A DNA stretch of 14,077 nt from DBFJGL01 sp048394785 (GTDB lineage: Bacteria > Bacillota > Clostridia > Christensenellales > CAG-917), in assembly GCA_048394785.1 (NCBI GenBank), contig DBFJGL010000030.1, positions 1 through 14,077 on the forward strand, written 5' to 3'. The notes below the pieces were generated by a model. The model did no database searches and was not told where the DNA came from. It was given only the letters and a program-made list of their open reading frames with translations. This document shows positions 6,901-13,387 of the stretch, in pieces; position 1 is the first letter of the stretch; every line of letters starts with the position of its first letter. The position numbers were made by a program, and so were the translations under genes.

Positions 6901-9051
6901 GTTTTTGCCGTTTATAAACGCTCTCGGTGCGATTGCGTTTACGGTATCGGGTATTGTTTCCACCCGTCCCTTGCCTACGTAACGATAATACAAGTTTCCG
7001 ATTATGATACTGCTTTGCGCGTCCTTGACGTACGGGGTGTCGTTAAACGCCTCCGAACCGACGTACTCGATGTTGCCGCCGCTGACGACGGAAAGGTCCG
7101 CAAAGTTCACCGCCTCCGCAAACGCGAAATCTTCAATTCTCTTGACGGAGGAAGGAACCGTGACTTTCTTGATATAGCCGTTGTCGGCAAAACAGCCCGC
7201 CGCAATCGCAACGATGCCGTCGGGTATCGCGTACTCCTCGTCCGCGCCGAAATATTTCACTGCAATTCCGTTTTGTTGCAGAAGTTTTTCGCCGCTTTGC
7301 TCATAATTGTTAAACCACGCCGTACCGAGGAAAGCGTCCTGTCCTATGGTTTCGATTTTATTGCCCGAGCCGCCTTCCGTCGCGCTGTTCGGGAAGGTTA
7401 TGGTTTTGAGCATCGCGGAATACGCAAACGCTTCTTTGCCTATCGCGGTAAGATGAACGGCTTTGCTCATATCCACGCTTAAAAGCACAGATGAATTTCT
7501 GAACGCGCGCTCGCCTATCTCCGTAATGTTTCTTGCAACGCCGTCAATCTCGATGCTTGCGGGCAGTTCGATTCCGTTGACCGTATAATCGGTGAGTTTG
7601 TCTATTCTCAGCGTGCCGTCCTGTTTAACCGTAAGTCCGTCCTTGAACAGATGATTGACGTAGTATTCGTTAAGATCTCCGTCCGCGGTCGGAGTCCAGT
7701 GAACGTAAAGTTTCAGATTGCCGCCGACTGCGCCCGACAGCATAACGCCGGAGTTTTCGTCGGAGGCGTCGGTGTACCAACCGTCCGTTTTACCCTCCTG
7801 CTTCTCGGGGACGTAAACGCCGCCCGTCTTTTCGACGACCTTTATGAGGTCGGTAAGTTTTACGTTTTTGAGAACGACCGCATCGCCTGCCGACGGATTG
7901 CCGAGCGAAAGTTCTATGTAATAGTTCTCATAACTGCTGCCTGCAACAAGTCCGCTCACGCTGAGTTTGAAGACCGAACCGTTGCTGTATTCCGAATATA
8001 CTTCCGCTTTGGTCAACCCCGCAACGTCAATGTCGGCGTATCCGTCCAAATCGAATATGCCGCCCATCGTATATAAATCAAGGCTGTACTTCTTCTCGCG
8101 CCATTGCGCATAAAGGGTGAAATCTTCCGAACCTACGCGAAGTCCGAAATTATAAAGACTGCTTCCCGCTTTGTCCGTCGTCCAACCGGCGAACTCATAG
8201 TTATTGAGTTTGTTTATCGCGGCCGCGTCGGGTTTTGCGACAAGACCTTTGTCCTTCTCCACGTTCTGAGCGGCAGGCGCGGTTATGCCGTCTGCTTCGC
8301 CGTCGGACACGTCGGAGGGCAGATTGAGGTCAAACCCTACGTTGACGATATTAGTCGTCCATAATGCTTTTATCGAAATATCTGAGTTTACTGCAAGTTT
8401 CGCGGCGGACGACGCGTCCCACACGCCGTCGATATCGGCTCCCGCCGTGACTTCGAAGCCAGCCAATGCGTATCCGTTTTTGTAAACGGGGAATTTTGAT
8501 ATGAATTGAATATAAGAATATGTCGTACCCGACGAAAGCAAAATCTTGGCAACGCCACCCTCGACCTCTGCCGCAGTCGACGCAATCTGTCCGCCGTCAA
8601 GGTCTACCGACAACGTATATTTGTTCGTGTCCGCCCTTTCTCTCAGCGTGATTTCCAAATTGCCGCTCAGGGTTTTCCCTTCAATCGTATCAGTCACTTT
8701 AATGCTGTGACTGCCCGCCTGAGTCAGCAGCAGTCTGTCGTCCGCAGACAGCATATCTTCCGAGAGATTTTTCTTTTCCGACTTGTCGATATACGACACT
8801 CCATCACGGGAATACGTCACGTAATAATAAAAATCTTCTTCAATGGTAAATTCGCCGAGGAAATACGTTCCCTGCGCCGACCTGACGGCAAGCGCAATAG
8901 GCGTCTTGGACGTATCGACGGACGGAATTTCCGGTCCCGGGTCCTTATCGGGCCTGCCGATTTGACCTTCGCCCGTATTGCACGCGGCAAGAGTCGCCAC
9001 AAGCAGCACGGCTATAAGCACAACAAGTATCAGCCTATATTTTTTCCCCAT
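3976..9051 (-). CDS. Giant surface lipoprotein with InlB-type and BspA-type leucine-rich repeats
   Basis: A 1691-residue protein exported and probably lipid-anchored. A signal peptide (1-23) ends in the lipobox LAAC with C24. Then come a linker rich in Pro, Asp and Gly and an Ig-like stretch (about 50-120). Three InlB/Listeria-Bacteroides-type repeats follow, ending at W231, W317 and W452 (ALW, AQW, VHW endings). Three separate blocks of BspA-type LRR (pattern I-x-x-IG-x-x-AF-x-x-C/S-x-x-L-x-x-V-x-x-P) lie at about 505-815, 1205-1265 and 1510-1691. The part at about 820-1200 contains Ig-like, VTYEDG-containing segments (Big_3-like, inferred). There is no LPXTG anchor. Such proteins are thought to mediate adhesion or ligand binding; the ligand is unknown. 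Start chosen at the ATG at 9049-9051 because a GGAGG site lies at 9062-9066; a longer reading from a TTG at 9121-9123 would place its start inside the -35 box. It ends inside an LRR-like unit, with no cap domain. Confidence 0.9.
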   Translation of the reverse strand: MGKKYRLILVVLIAVLLVATLAACNTGEGQIGRPDKDPGPEIPSVDTSKTPIALAVRSAQGTYFLGEFTIEEDFYYYVTYSRDGVSYIDKSEKKNLSEDMLSADDRLLLTQAGSHSIKVTDTIEGKTLSGNLEITLRERADTNKYTLSVDLDGGQIASTAAEVEGGVAKILLSSGTTYSYIQFISKFPVYKNGYALAGFEVTAGADIDGVWDASSAAKLAVNSDISIKALWTTNIVNVGFDLNLPSDVSDGEADGITAPAAQNVEKDKGLVAKPDAAAINKLNNYEFAGWTTDKAGSSLYNFGLRVGSEDFTLYAQWREKKYSLDLYTMGGIFDLDGYADIDVAGLTKAEVYSEYSNGSVFKLSVSGLVAGSSYENYYIELSLGNPSAGDAVVLKNVKLTDLIKVVEKTGGVYVPEKQEGKTDGWYTDASDENSGVMLSGAVGGNLKLYVHWTPTADGDLNEYYVNHLFKDGLTVKQDGTLRIDKLTDYTVNGIELPASIEIDGVARNITEIGERAFRNSSVLLSVDMSKAVHLTAIGKEAFAYSAMLKTITFPNSATEGGSGNKIETIGQDAFLGTAWFNNYEQSGEKLLQQNGIAVKYFGADEEYAIPDGIVAIAAGCFADNGYIKKVTVPSSVKRIEDFAFAEAVNFADLSVVSGGNIEYVGSEAFNDTPYVKDAQSSIIIGNLYYRYVGKGRVETIPDTVNAIAPRAFINGKNITSIIFKNEGKINSVGENAFTATEWAKDKGFVIVNNMLAEYMNGGTSADIPDSVTRIITGAFGEYAKRLTSVTIPSGVNAIDADAFSGAAALANISFEARSTLPKTVAANSFPKDANLWFETDIYSKLTEADGVWYSIYQNNKDKFGLRHVISVEFDESVMPDKFLQKDNTPVDVKATLKAMFPDGLNAINLYYSNGGADKNTPLDYDKLKAENGSYTYNYDKDGLISDTLDYKIIRGIDNALIYDGDDEGSTVIVGNDETAPLRIEGLSENYYTTTEKIDYSNVFAVGTVNGEEYKIRITEAMADAVSGNLFLMPGEKSLYFTVNYENIATYRIRWNFTVTVAKIASVEQNGIFKLPIGADSAAFNKSMEFLVTYEDGDVYRRPIGHQNVTIIGIYVDNTNTVKPVTANKLDTSYPGYRKARVQYVNNSDESREDVVTVDFYYVVTFDASGQNLVFETDDTTNEATLTRVPVVGDAAKMIIVPSVYEKNGKEYTVTAIGDEAFRGLEAGGKADNKVVERVYLPSTVTEIGEKAFMGCSNLKFVGSFVDFNADTGHHDDELHMHPVTVDDNALKIVREKVSGEVTVDIVGTTDASVGHKTIVVPFPDEKIAYSDTITKTKTVGGVEYTYPCERDYTVSFAQLSEEDVRGAFHSFIRMGGTVYLPATDAYKEFVQTKPSGYAIYERGEQEISDVSWFQINVDIALEANKNGIVFDRECVVASTADVPDFKINTYAGEEETEHNGIYMLNRKNKAENQTTSEESEYTINATLVGFEDGALDKLLASDKCSAVFLPDDFTEIGAYSAAAHDKIMVYNTDTYPELVRVPVEFAPSSVKTIGARAFENCTSLTEFKLSVNSNLSEIGSYAFSNSGLVSIDLSAAKLVDNIGTNIFQNCSNLKSVVLPVTLTLITNQMFNECRVLESVTAANADGSTADFTNIAYVGSYAFRLCGDNLNVSKESFANASFGTEAFGVAGK

Positions 9052-9094
9052 AATTTTGAAGCCTCCACAGCTTATTCGGTATATACGCATTTTT

Positions 9095-9123
9095 ATTATA
9101 CACGCACGCGCAAATTCCGTCAA
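9095..9123 (-). promoter_or_regulatory. Sigma-A promoter of the giant lipoprotein gene
   Basis: On the minus strand a TTGACG -35 box (9118-9123) and a TATAAT -10 box (9095-9100) are 17 bases apart. The start near 9088 gives a leader of about 37 bases before the ATG at 9051, and rules out translation from further upstream. Confidence 0.8.
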
Positions 9124-9286
9124 TATTTAATTATTATTAAGAAATGTTAAAGGATATGAGTGAAATCTGAGTAAAACAACGCGGAGATTTAAGCGAAATA
9201 TCGTTCAAATGAATGATAACGCGCATTGAAATCCGTCTTCCTTTTCCTCTCGACGGAACCGAAAATCGCAAGGTTCAACGAGTTTG
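9124..9286. other. Gene-free stretch between the acyltransferase and the giant lipoprotein gene
   Basis: About 160 bases, AT-rich near 9124-9140. I see no terminator with a T-run after the acyltransferase stop codon (9287-9289) and no small gene. Transcription of the acyltransferase may therefore run into the lipoprotein promoter. Confidence 0.5.
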
Positions 9287-10636
9287 CTATTGAATTTGCC
9301 CTTTCTCGCGCAATTTTGCCGCTTCTTCCACCGCGAAAGCGTATTTCGTGGACGCTTTTACGTCGGTGAACATCAGCCTGTAAGAGTGTTTATCGTCGTA
9401 CAAATCTACGGAAAGCCCGGGTATGCTCGCTATCGTGGTAAGATGCTTGATCTTGAAACGAACGTCCTTAAACTCGTCTTCTATCGGCTCGGTTTCGCCA
9501 TACGGCATCTCGCCGACGCGCATATCCTGCACACCCGACGTCGCGTATACGTTCTTGGGGCGTTCGCTGTTTTCCGTAAAAAATCTCATTTCTTCGCGGT
9601 TTATGCTCAATCTTCCGTCCGCAATGAATTTATAGCCGTTTTTCTTCTCGTTTTCCGTGAACAGGGAAACCGTGTGCTCCATATAAAAATCTTCAGAGAG
9701 AACCTCGGCGGCTACTTCTTCCCTCTCGAAATCGCTCCACAAATCTATTCTGTCAAGCGCGACGCTGTCCGCCCCGACGGGCAAAATCTCCCCCGTATGC
9801 GAATACATAACGCTGTTGCCGCAACTCAAACAGGTCATAGTGTCGCCCTTCGTTTCGTTCATAAACTCCGCGCCGCATTTCGGACAGCGATAAAGCACGC
9901 GCTCCAACCCCTCCGCATAGCGTTTCCCTCGGAAAAACACGCCTTTTTCCACTTGTTGTTTGTGCTCGTTGTAGTCCAGCCGACGCATTATACCGCCGTA
10001 GATTTCGTCTTTGTCGAGTTTGGCAATGTCCTCTGCCGAATAGAGCAAATCGCACTTTGCAACCACTTTTCCGAAGCGCAGGGTGTGCGCCCATTTCGGA
10101 CGCATAATCCCTGCCCCTTCCGTAATTATAGTCGTTACGGGATAACCGAGCCATTTTACGAGCCTGCCTATCGACGGCGGGACTATGCCCGTTTTTCCGT
10201 CCGCAGACACCTTGCCCTCGGGACAGAGCACAACCGATATACCGGCGTCGAGATAGCGTTTTATATTCTTTATGCATTGAAAATCGGCGTAAAACTGCTT
10301 TTTGAGTATGCAATGATAACCGTTTATAACCGATGAAAAAAGCGGGTGGGAATACTGCATGTTCTCCGCCACTACGAAATTTATTTTTTTGCCCGAAAAC
10401 GGCGTGGTAAACATCAGGAAATCAAAAGCCGAAACGTGATTGCAAATGACGAGCGACGCACCCCTTTTCCTTTGCGCCCTGAACTCGGGCGTCATTTCGG
10501 AACGGGCGCGTAAAAACGGTCTTATCAAAAAGCAAATCGGCATCAGTAATATGTTCATCAGCCAGTTGAACCTGACTTTGTCGGCGTTGCCGCGCTTTTT
10601 ATTCTTATTCTTTTTCTCCGATTTTACCGAACGCAT
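9287..10636 (-). CDS. PlsC-like acyltransferase fused to a zinc ribbon
   Basis: A 449-residue protein. Residues 1-22 are very lysine-rich; residues 23-43 form a hydrophobic, probably membrane-associated segment. The acyltransferase domain (about 55-210) has the catalytic H67-x4-D72 in ICNHVSAFD, a PEG motif at 139-141 (PEGKVS, the glycerol-phosphate-binding motif III of the PlsC/LPLAT family), and a typical following strand. This family moves acyl groups onto lysophospholipids such as 1-acylglycerol-3-phosphate. Unusually, a four-cysteine zinc ribbon follows (C251, C254, C269, C272; CPKCG...CLSCG), then a C-terminal region of about 175 residues that I do not recognise, possibly beta-rich. Ordinary PlsC proteins are about 200-250 residues. 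No ribosome binding site precedes the ATG, and the -10 box is six bases upstream, so the mRNA may be leaderless. The acyltransferase call is firm; the substrate is not. Confidence 0.85.
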   Translation of the reverse strand: MRSVKSEKKNKNKKRGNADKVRFNWLMNILLMPICFLIRPFLRARSEMTPEFRAQRKRGASLVICNHVSAFDFLMFTTPFSGKKINFVVAENMQYSHPLFSSVINGYHCILKKQFYADFQCIKNIKRYLDAGISVVLCPEGKVSADGKTGIVPPSIGRLVKWLGYPVTTIITEGAGIMRPKWAHTLRFGKVVAKCDLLYSAEDIAKLDKDEIYGGIMRRLDYNEHKQQVEKGVFFRGKRYAEGLERVLYRCPKCGAEFMNETKGDTMTCLSCGNSVMYSHTGEILPVGADSVALDRIDLWSDFEREEVAAEVLSEDFYMEHTVSLFTENEKKNGYKFIADGRLSINREEMRFFTENSERPKNVYATSGVQDMRVGEMPYGETEPIEDEFKDVRFKIKHLTTIASIPGLSVDLYDDKHSYRLMFTDVKASTKYAFAVEEAAKLREKGQIQ

Positions 10637-10642
10637 AGGAGT

Positions 10643-10671
10643 ATTATATCTTTTAAGCGGGCGTTTGTCAC
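10643..10671 (-). promoter_or_regulatory. Sigma-A promoter that may start transcription at the acyltransferase ATG
   Basis: On the minus strand a GTGACA -35 box (10666-10671) and a TATAAT -10 box (10643-10648) are 17 bases apart. Counting seven bases from the -10 box puts the start at or next to 10636, the A of the ATG. No Shine-Dalgarno sequence is seen between. Confidence 0.65.
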
Positions 10672-10826
10672 CATAAACCGCTCAAATTTATGCAAATCGC
10701 GCTTTTTAGTTTAATTCCGCCCCGTTCGGCTTTCCGAAAAACCGAAAAATCCGTTATTGCGGTTGCGTCTTCGGTTATTGCGTTTCCGCATAGCTGATAT
10801 TTCGCTCATCGCAGCCATTCGAGCGA

Positions 10827-10858
10827 CGGCGGTTATCTTTATTTGCCGATAACCGCCG
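10827..10858. terminator. Stem-loop downstream of the ATPase gene, possible terminator
   Basis: An 11-bp GC-rich stem (10827-10837 / 10848-10858) with a 10-base AT-rich loop lies 25 bases past the ATPase stop codon. Neither strand has a proper T-run after it, so it may be a weak or Rho-assisted terminator or a 3'-end stabiliser. The rest of the interval 10672-10826 shows no supported gene. Confidence 0.35.
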
Positions 10859-10882
10859 CCGTTCGTTTTGCGCAATAGGCAG

Positions 10883-11941
10883 TTACAGTAAAAAGTCAAT
10901 GCATTTTGCGAGAATTTCCTCTCTGTCCGAAAAATCCGCCGCGTCGATATAATATGCCTCCGCCGCGCGATGCAGTTCGCGCGCTCTGTTAAGACAATCC
11001 TCCGCCATGCAAATCTCTGCCGTTTCGCGGGCTTCTTCCTCATCTGCGCCATACCCGACAACATCTGACGAACCGCCGGACGAGCGGGAGAGGCAGACGT
11101 CGCCCGCTCGCTTCTTCCCTCCGAGTTTTATACTTTCGGAAATTTCTCTGTTATAGTGCCCCACACGGGACAGCACCGCGACTTTGTCAAACAATACCCC
11201 TTCGCAATCCGACGGTTCAAGCGGATTGCGCAAAGTAACGGCGCAAGGATTAACCGCTGCAAGCGCATTGAAGAAAGCCGTTTGCTCTGCGGCGTTTCCC
11301 TCGACGCTTATTATTTCCCGTCCTCTCAAATGGTTGAAAAACTCTTTTTCTCCGTCGGGAGCAATCGCCCGCGAAAAAAGTTTTCTGCCCTGTTTCCCCT
11401 CCTCTTTTTCCCCGTCGGAAACGCAGAATTCTCTCGTAAAATTTATAGCCCGACGCACGGACGCGGCTGCCGCCTCGTCTATCCCGAGCATTTTTAATTT
11501 ATTCTTGTAATGGCACAATGCGCACTTTAAGTGCATATAAGCGCATTCATAAGTGCGCTTTTTGTCATTTATGAGTTTAATTATTTTATCTGCCGACCTG
11601 CTCAATCTTTTCAAATCTATCGCGTCCGCGAGATTTATTATTATGTCTTTTATGCAAGCGATTTGCGTGTCGCAGGCGTGCGGAGAGGTTGCGTCCATTA
11701 TTATCGCTTCGCTCTCTTTTATGTATACGGCGTCAAGACTGTACGGGTCTCCGGAGCAATACCACTCCTCACAGTCGAGCCCTCTTGCAGCGCACTCTTT
11801 CGCCACGCGCCTGAGCAAGGTCGATTTACCCGTACCGGGACCGCCTTTGAGCAATACCGCTTTTTTAGCTCTTTTCAGCTCGTCGGCATAGTAAGATAAA
11901 AATCCGTAAGCCGTGTTGTTCCCTATAAAATATCTTTCCAT
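10883..11941 (-). CDS. P-loop ATPase of the PRK06851 type
   Basis: A 352-residue soluble protein. The N-terminus (YFIGNNTAYGFLSYYADEL) and the Walker A motif GPGTGKST (34-41), followed by GDPYSLDAV (64-72) and a Walker-B-like IIMDATSPH (80-88), match a widespread but uncharacterised Firmicutes ATPase family. Members I know of contain two related P-loop halves. Here the second half (about 208-270) keeps the spacing of the family features (a strand, a P-loop position, a P-x-S/D-x-x-GV segment, an AV-L--VGH segment), but its P-loop reads VEGNAAEQT (213-221) and lacks the Gly-Lys-Ser/Thr. The middle contains a cysteine/histidine cluster (C133, H137, C140, C143, H144). Function is unknown; the divergent dpaAB operon suggests a possible sporulation link. 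The start is supported by AGGAGG at 11947-11952, six bases before the ATG. Confidence 0.8.
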   Translation of the reverse strand: MERYFIGNNTAYGFLSYYADELKRAKKAVLLKGGPGTGKSTLLRRVAKECAARGLDCEEWYCSGDPYSLDAVYIKESEAIIMDATSPHACDTQIACIKDIIINLADAIDLKRLSRSADKIIKLINDKKRTYECAYMHLKCALCHYKNKLKMLGIDEAAAASVRRAINFTREFCVSDGEKEEGKQGRKLFSRAIAPDGEKEFFNHLRGREIISVEGNAAEQTAFFNALAAVNPCAVTLRNPLEPSDCEGVLFDKVAVLSRVGHYNREISESIKLGGKKRAGDVCLSRSSGGSSDVVGYGADEEEARETAEICMAEDCLNRARELHRAAEAYYIDAADFSDREEILAKCIDFLL

Positions 11942-11956
11942 ATTCGCCTCCTCTAC

Positions 11957-11982
11957 ATTTTATGTGTCCGTATTTTGGACGT
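11957..11982 (-). promoter_or_regulatory. Possible sporulation-type promoter of the ATPase gene
   Basis: On the minus strand CATAAAAT (11964-11957) resembles the -10 element shared by mother-cell factors sigma-E and sigma-K, with an AC pair (11981-11982) 16 bases upstream as in sigma-K promoters. TAAAAT within it could also be read as a weak sigma-A -10 box, but no -35 box accompanies that reading. Confidence 0.4.
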
Positions 11983-11989
11983 GTGTGTT

Positions 11990-12018
11990 ACCTCTTAACA
12001 TTCCGAGCGCATAGGATA
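11990..12018 (+). promoter_or_regulatory. Probable sigma-K-type promoter of dpaAB
   Basis: ACC (11990-11992) and CATAGGATA (12010-12018) are 17 bases apart, matching the known sigma-K pattern (AC in the -35 region, CATANNNTA in the -10 region). The B. subtilis dipicolinate synthase operon is sigma-K dependent, so motif and gene agree. The start would be near 12025, about 20 bases before the ATG. Confidence 0.6.
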
Positions 12019-12045
12019 CGGTATAGGAAACGGACGGAGGCGTGT

Positions 12046-12759
12046 ATGAAAAACATTACGGTACATCAAAGCGACGAACGCACTTATTTTCTCGGCGAAT
12101 TGTTAAAAGACGTTGACGCGGTGCTCAAAACCCACGTTTTCGCGCCCAACATCGTGCTCAACGCAAAGGCGGTGGAAAACCTCGAACGCAGATGCGTTCT
12201 TATCGGAGGACGTGCCGACGAGGAGGGAGCGGCTGCCATCAAAGAAAAAGAGATATGCCATTTCAACATACTTCTCGACGAAGATTTTCAGGCTGAAAAT
12301 TCCCGACTTACGGCGGAAGGAGCGTTGCTTGCCGTGCTTGACCGCAGTCTTATATCGCTTAAAGACATAAACGCTCTTATAGTGGGCTTCGGGCGCACCG
12401 GTGCCGCGGTGGCGAGCCTGTTTCAAAAAATCGGAGTTGCGTTCGACGTCGCGACAAGCTCGTCTTTTCGTCCCGCCCGTGCGTTCGCAAATAAGGTAAT
12501 CGCAACGGGCGAGGATGATCTGAGCGCGTACGACGTCGTTATAAACACCGTTCCTCTGCCCGTTATATCCGACAAGGCGCTGCTCACAATGAAGCAGGGC
12601 GCGGTTTATATCGAACTTGCGTCCAAGCCTGCCGCAAACCTCGAGTACGCGCGTTATCTCGGCGTGGACGCGGATATTTATCCCGCCCTTCCTGCCAGAG
12701 TCTGCCCCAAAAGCGCGGCGCAAGCAATGAAAAATTACATTTTAGGAGTTTTGAAATGA
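12046..12759 (+). CDS. dpaA: Dipicolinate synthase subunit A (DpaA/SpoVFA), shortened
   Basis: With DpaB, this subunit makes dipicolinic acid from the dihydrodipicolinate-pathway intermediate of lysine synthesis, in the mother cell of the sporulating cell. Seen: the NAD(P)-binding glycine motif G114-F-G116-R-T-G119 after TAEGALLAVL, then NTVPLPVIS, the IELASKP segment and the PALPARVCPKSAAQ segment near the end, all in the order of B. subtilis SpoVFA. At 237 residues it is about 60 shorter than the B. subtilis protein (about 297). The loss is in the N-terminal domain, where the usual GGD-x-R start is QSDER (8-12). The start is at the ATG 12046 because GGAGG lies at 12036-12040 five bases upstream; an in-frame ATG at 11962 would precede the predicted promoter. 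It overlaps dpaB by four bases (ATGA), so the two are probably translationally coupled. Confidence 0.93.
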   Translation: MKNITVHQSDERTYFLGELLKDVDAVLKTHVFAPNIVLNAKAVENLERRCVLIGGRADEEGAAAIKEKEICHFNILLDEDFQAENSRLTAEGALLAVLDRSLISLKDINALIVGFGRTGAAVASLFQKIGVAFDVATSSSFRPARAFANKVIATGEDDLSAYDVVINTVPLPVISDKALLTMKQGAVYIELASKPAANLEYARYLGVDADIYPALPARVCPKSAAQAMKNYILGVLK

Positions 12760-13322
12760 GAAAAATCGGTATTGCAATAACAGGCTCGTTCTGCACTTTT
12801 AAGAGCGTGCTTGAAGCCATAGAAGACCTCTGTGCCCACGGCTTTGACCTGACGCCCATATTCAGTTTCAATGCCGCTTCTCTCGATACGCGTTTCTTTA
12901 TGGCGCAGGATTTCAGAGAAAAAATAATTAGCCTCACGGGCAAGGAACCTATAACCACAATAGTCGAAGCCGAGCCGATAGGCACGTCGGCGGGGCTCGA
13001 ACTTATGCTCGTCGCGCCCTGTACGGGCAATACGCTTGCCAAAATCGCCAACGGAATCACCGACACGCCCGTTACTATGGCAGTAAAAGCCACTCTCAGA
13101 AACAACCGTCCCGTCGTTCTGTCCGTATCCAGCAACGACGCGCTCGGCGCAAACGCCAAAAACCTCGGGCTGTTAATGAACACCAAAAATATATATTTCG
13201 TGCCCTTCGGACAGGATTCGCCTAAAAACAAATCCAACAGCCTTATTGCCGACACCACGCTCATCACGGCAACCTGCTCCGCCGCACTCGAAGGAAAGCA
13301 GCTGCAGCCCGTGATGTGCTGA
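12756..13322 (+). CDS. dpaB: Dipicolinate synthase subunit B (DpaB/SpoVFB)
   Basis: A 188-residue flavoprotein-like subunit of dipicolinate synthase. The N-terminus (IGIAITGSFCTF) matches the flavin/nucleotide-binding start of the family. MLVAPCTGNTLAKIANGITD (positions about 85-104), the segment KATLRNNRPVVLSVSSNDALG, and NTKNIYFVPFGQD are close to B. subtilis SpoVFB along the full length. It ends in LQPVMC, slightly shorter at the C-terminus than the B. subtilis protein. A ribosome binding site AGGAG (12744-12748) lies inside the end of dpaA. In B. subtilis the pair is followed by asd, dapG and dapA; here a hairpin and an unrelated opposing gene follow, so only the two synthase genes form the operon. 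Confidence 0.96.
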   Translation: MRKIGIAITGSFCTFKSVLEAIEDLCAHGFDLTPIFSFNAASLDTRFFMAQDFREKIISLTGKEPITTIVEAEPIGTSAGLELMLVAPCTGNTLAKIANGITDTPVTMAVKATLRNNRPVVLSVSSNDALGANAKNLGLLMNTKNIYFVPFGQDSPKNKSNSLIADTTLITATCSAALEGKQLQPVMC

Positions 13323-13387
13323 TATTACTTAATATGCAAAAAGCATTTCCTGTTAAAATATGCGGCTGACAGTAAAATTCGCAAATA

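Noticed and set aside
9284..10336. Long open frame (350 codons) on the plus strand, antisense to the acyltransferase
   Set aside because: The opposite strand holds a gene with clear catalytic and zinc-ribbon motifs. The plus-strand product has no recognisable domain, no ribosome binding site, and a composition typical of a shadow frame.
10711..11064. Minus-strand frame of 117 codons spanning the end of the ATPase gene and the gap below it
   Set aside because: Overlaps the ATPase in another frame, lacks a ribosome binding site, and gives an Arg/Asn-rich product without domain character.
11962..12045. Longer N-terminus for dpaA starting at ATG 11962
   Set aside because: It would run through the predicted promoter and has no ribosome binding site; the ATG at 12046 has GGAGG at ideal spacing.
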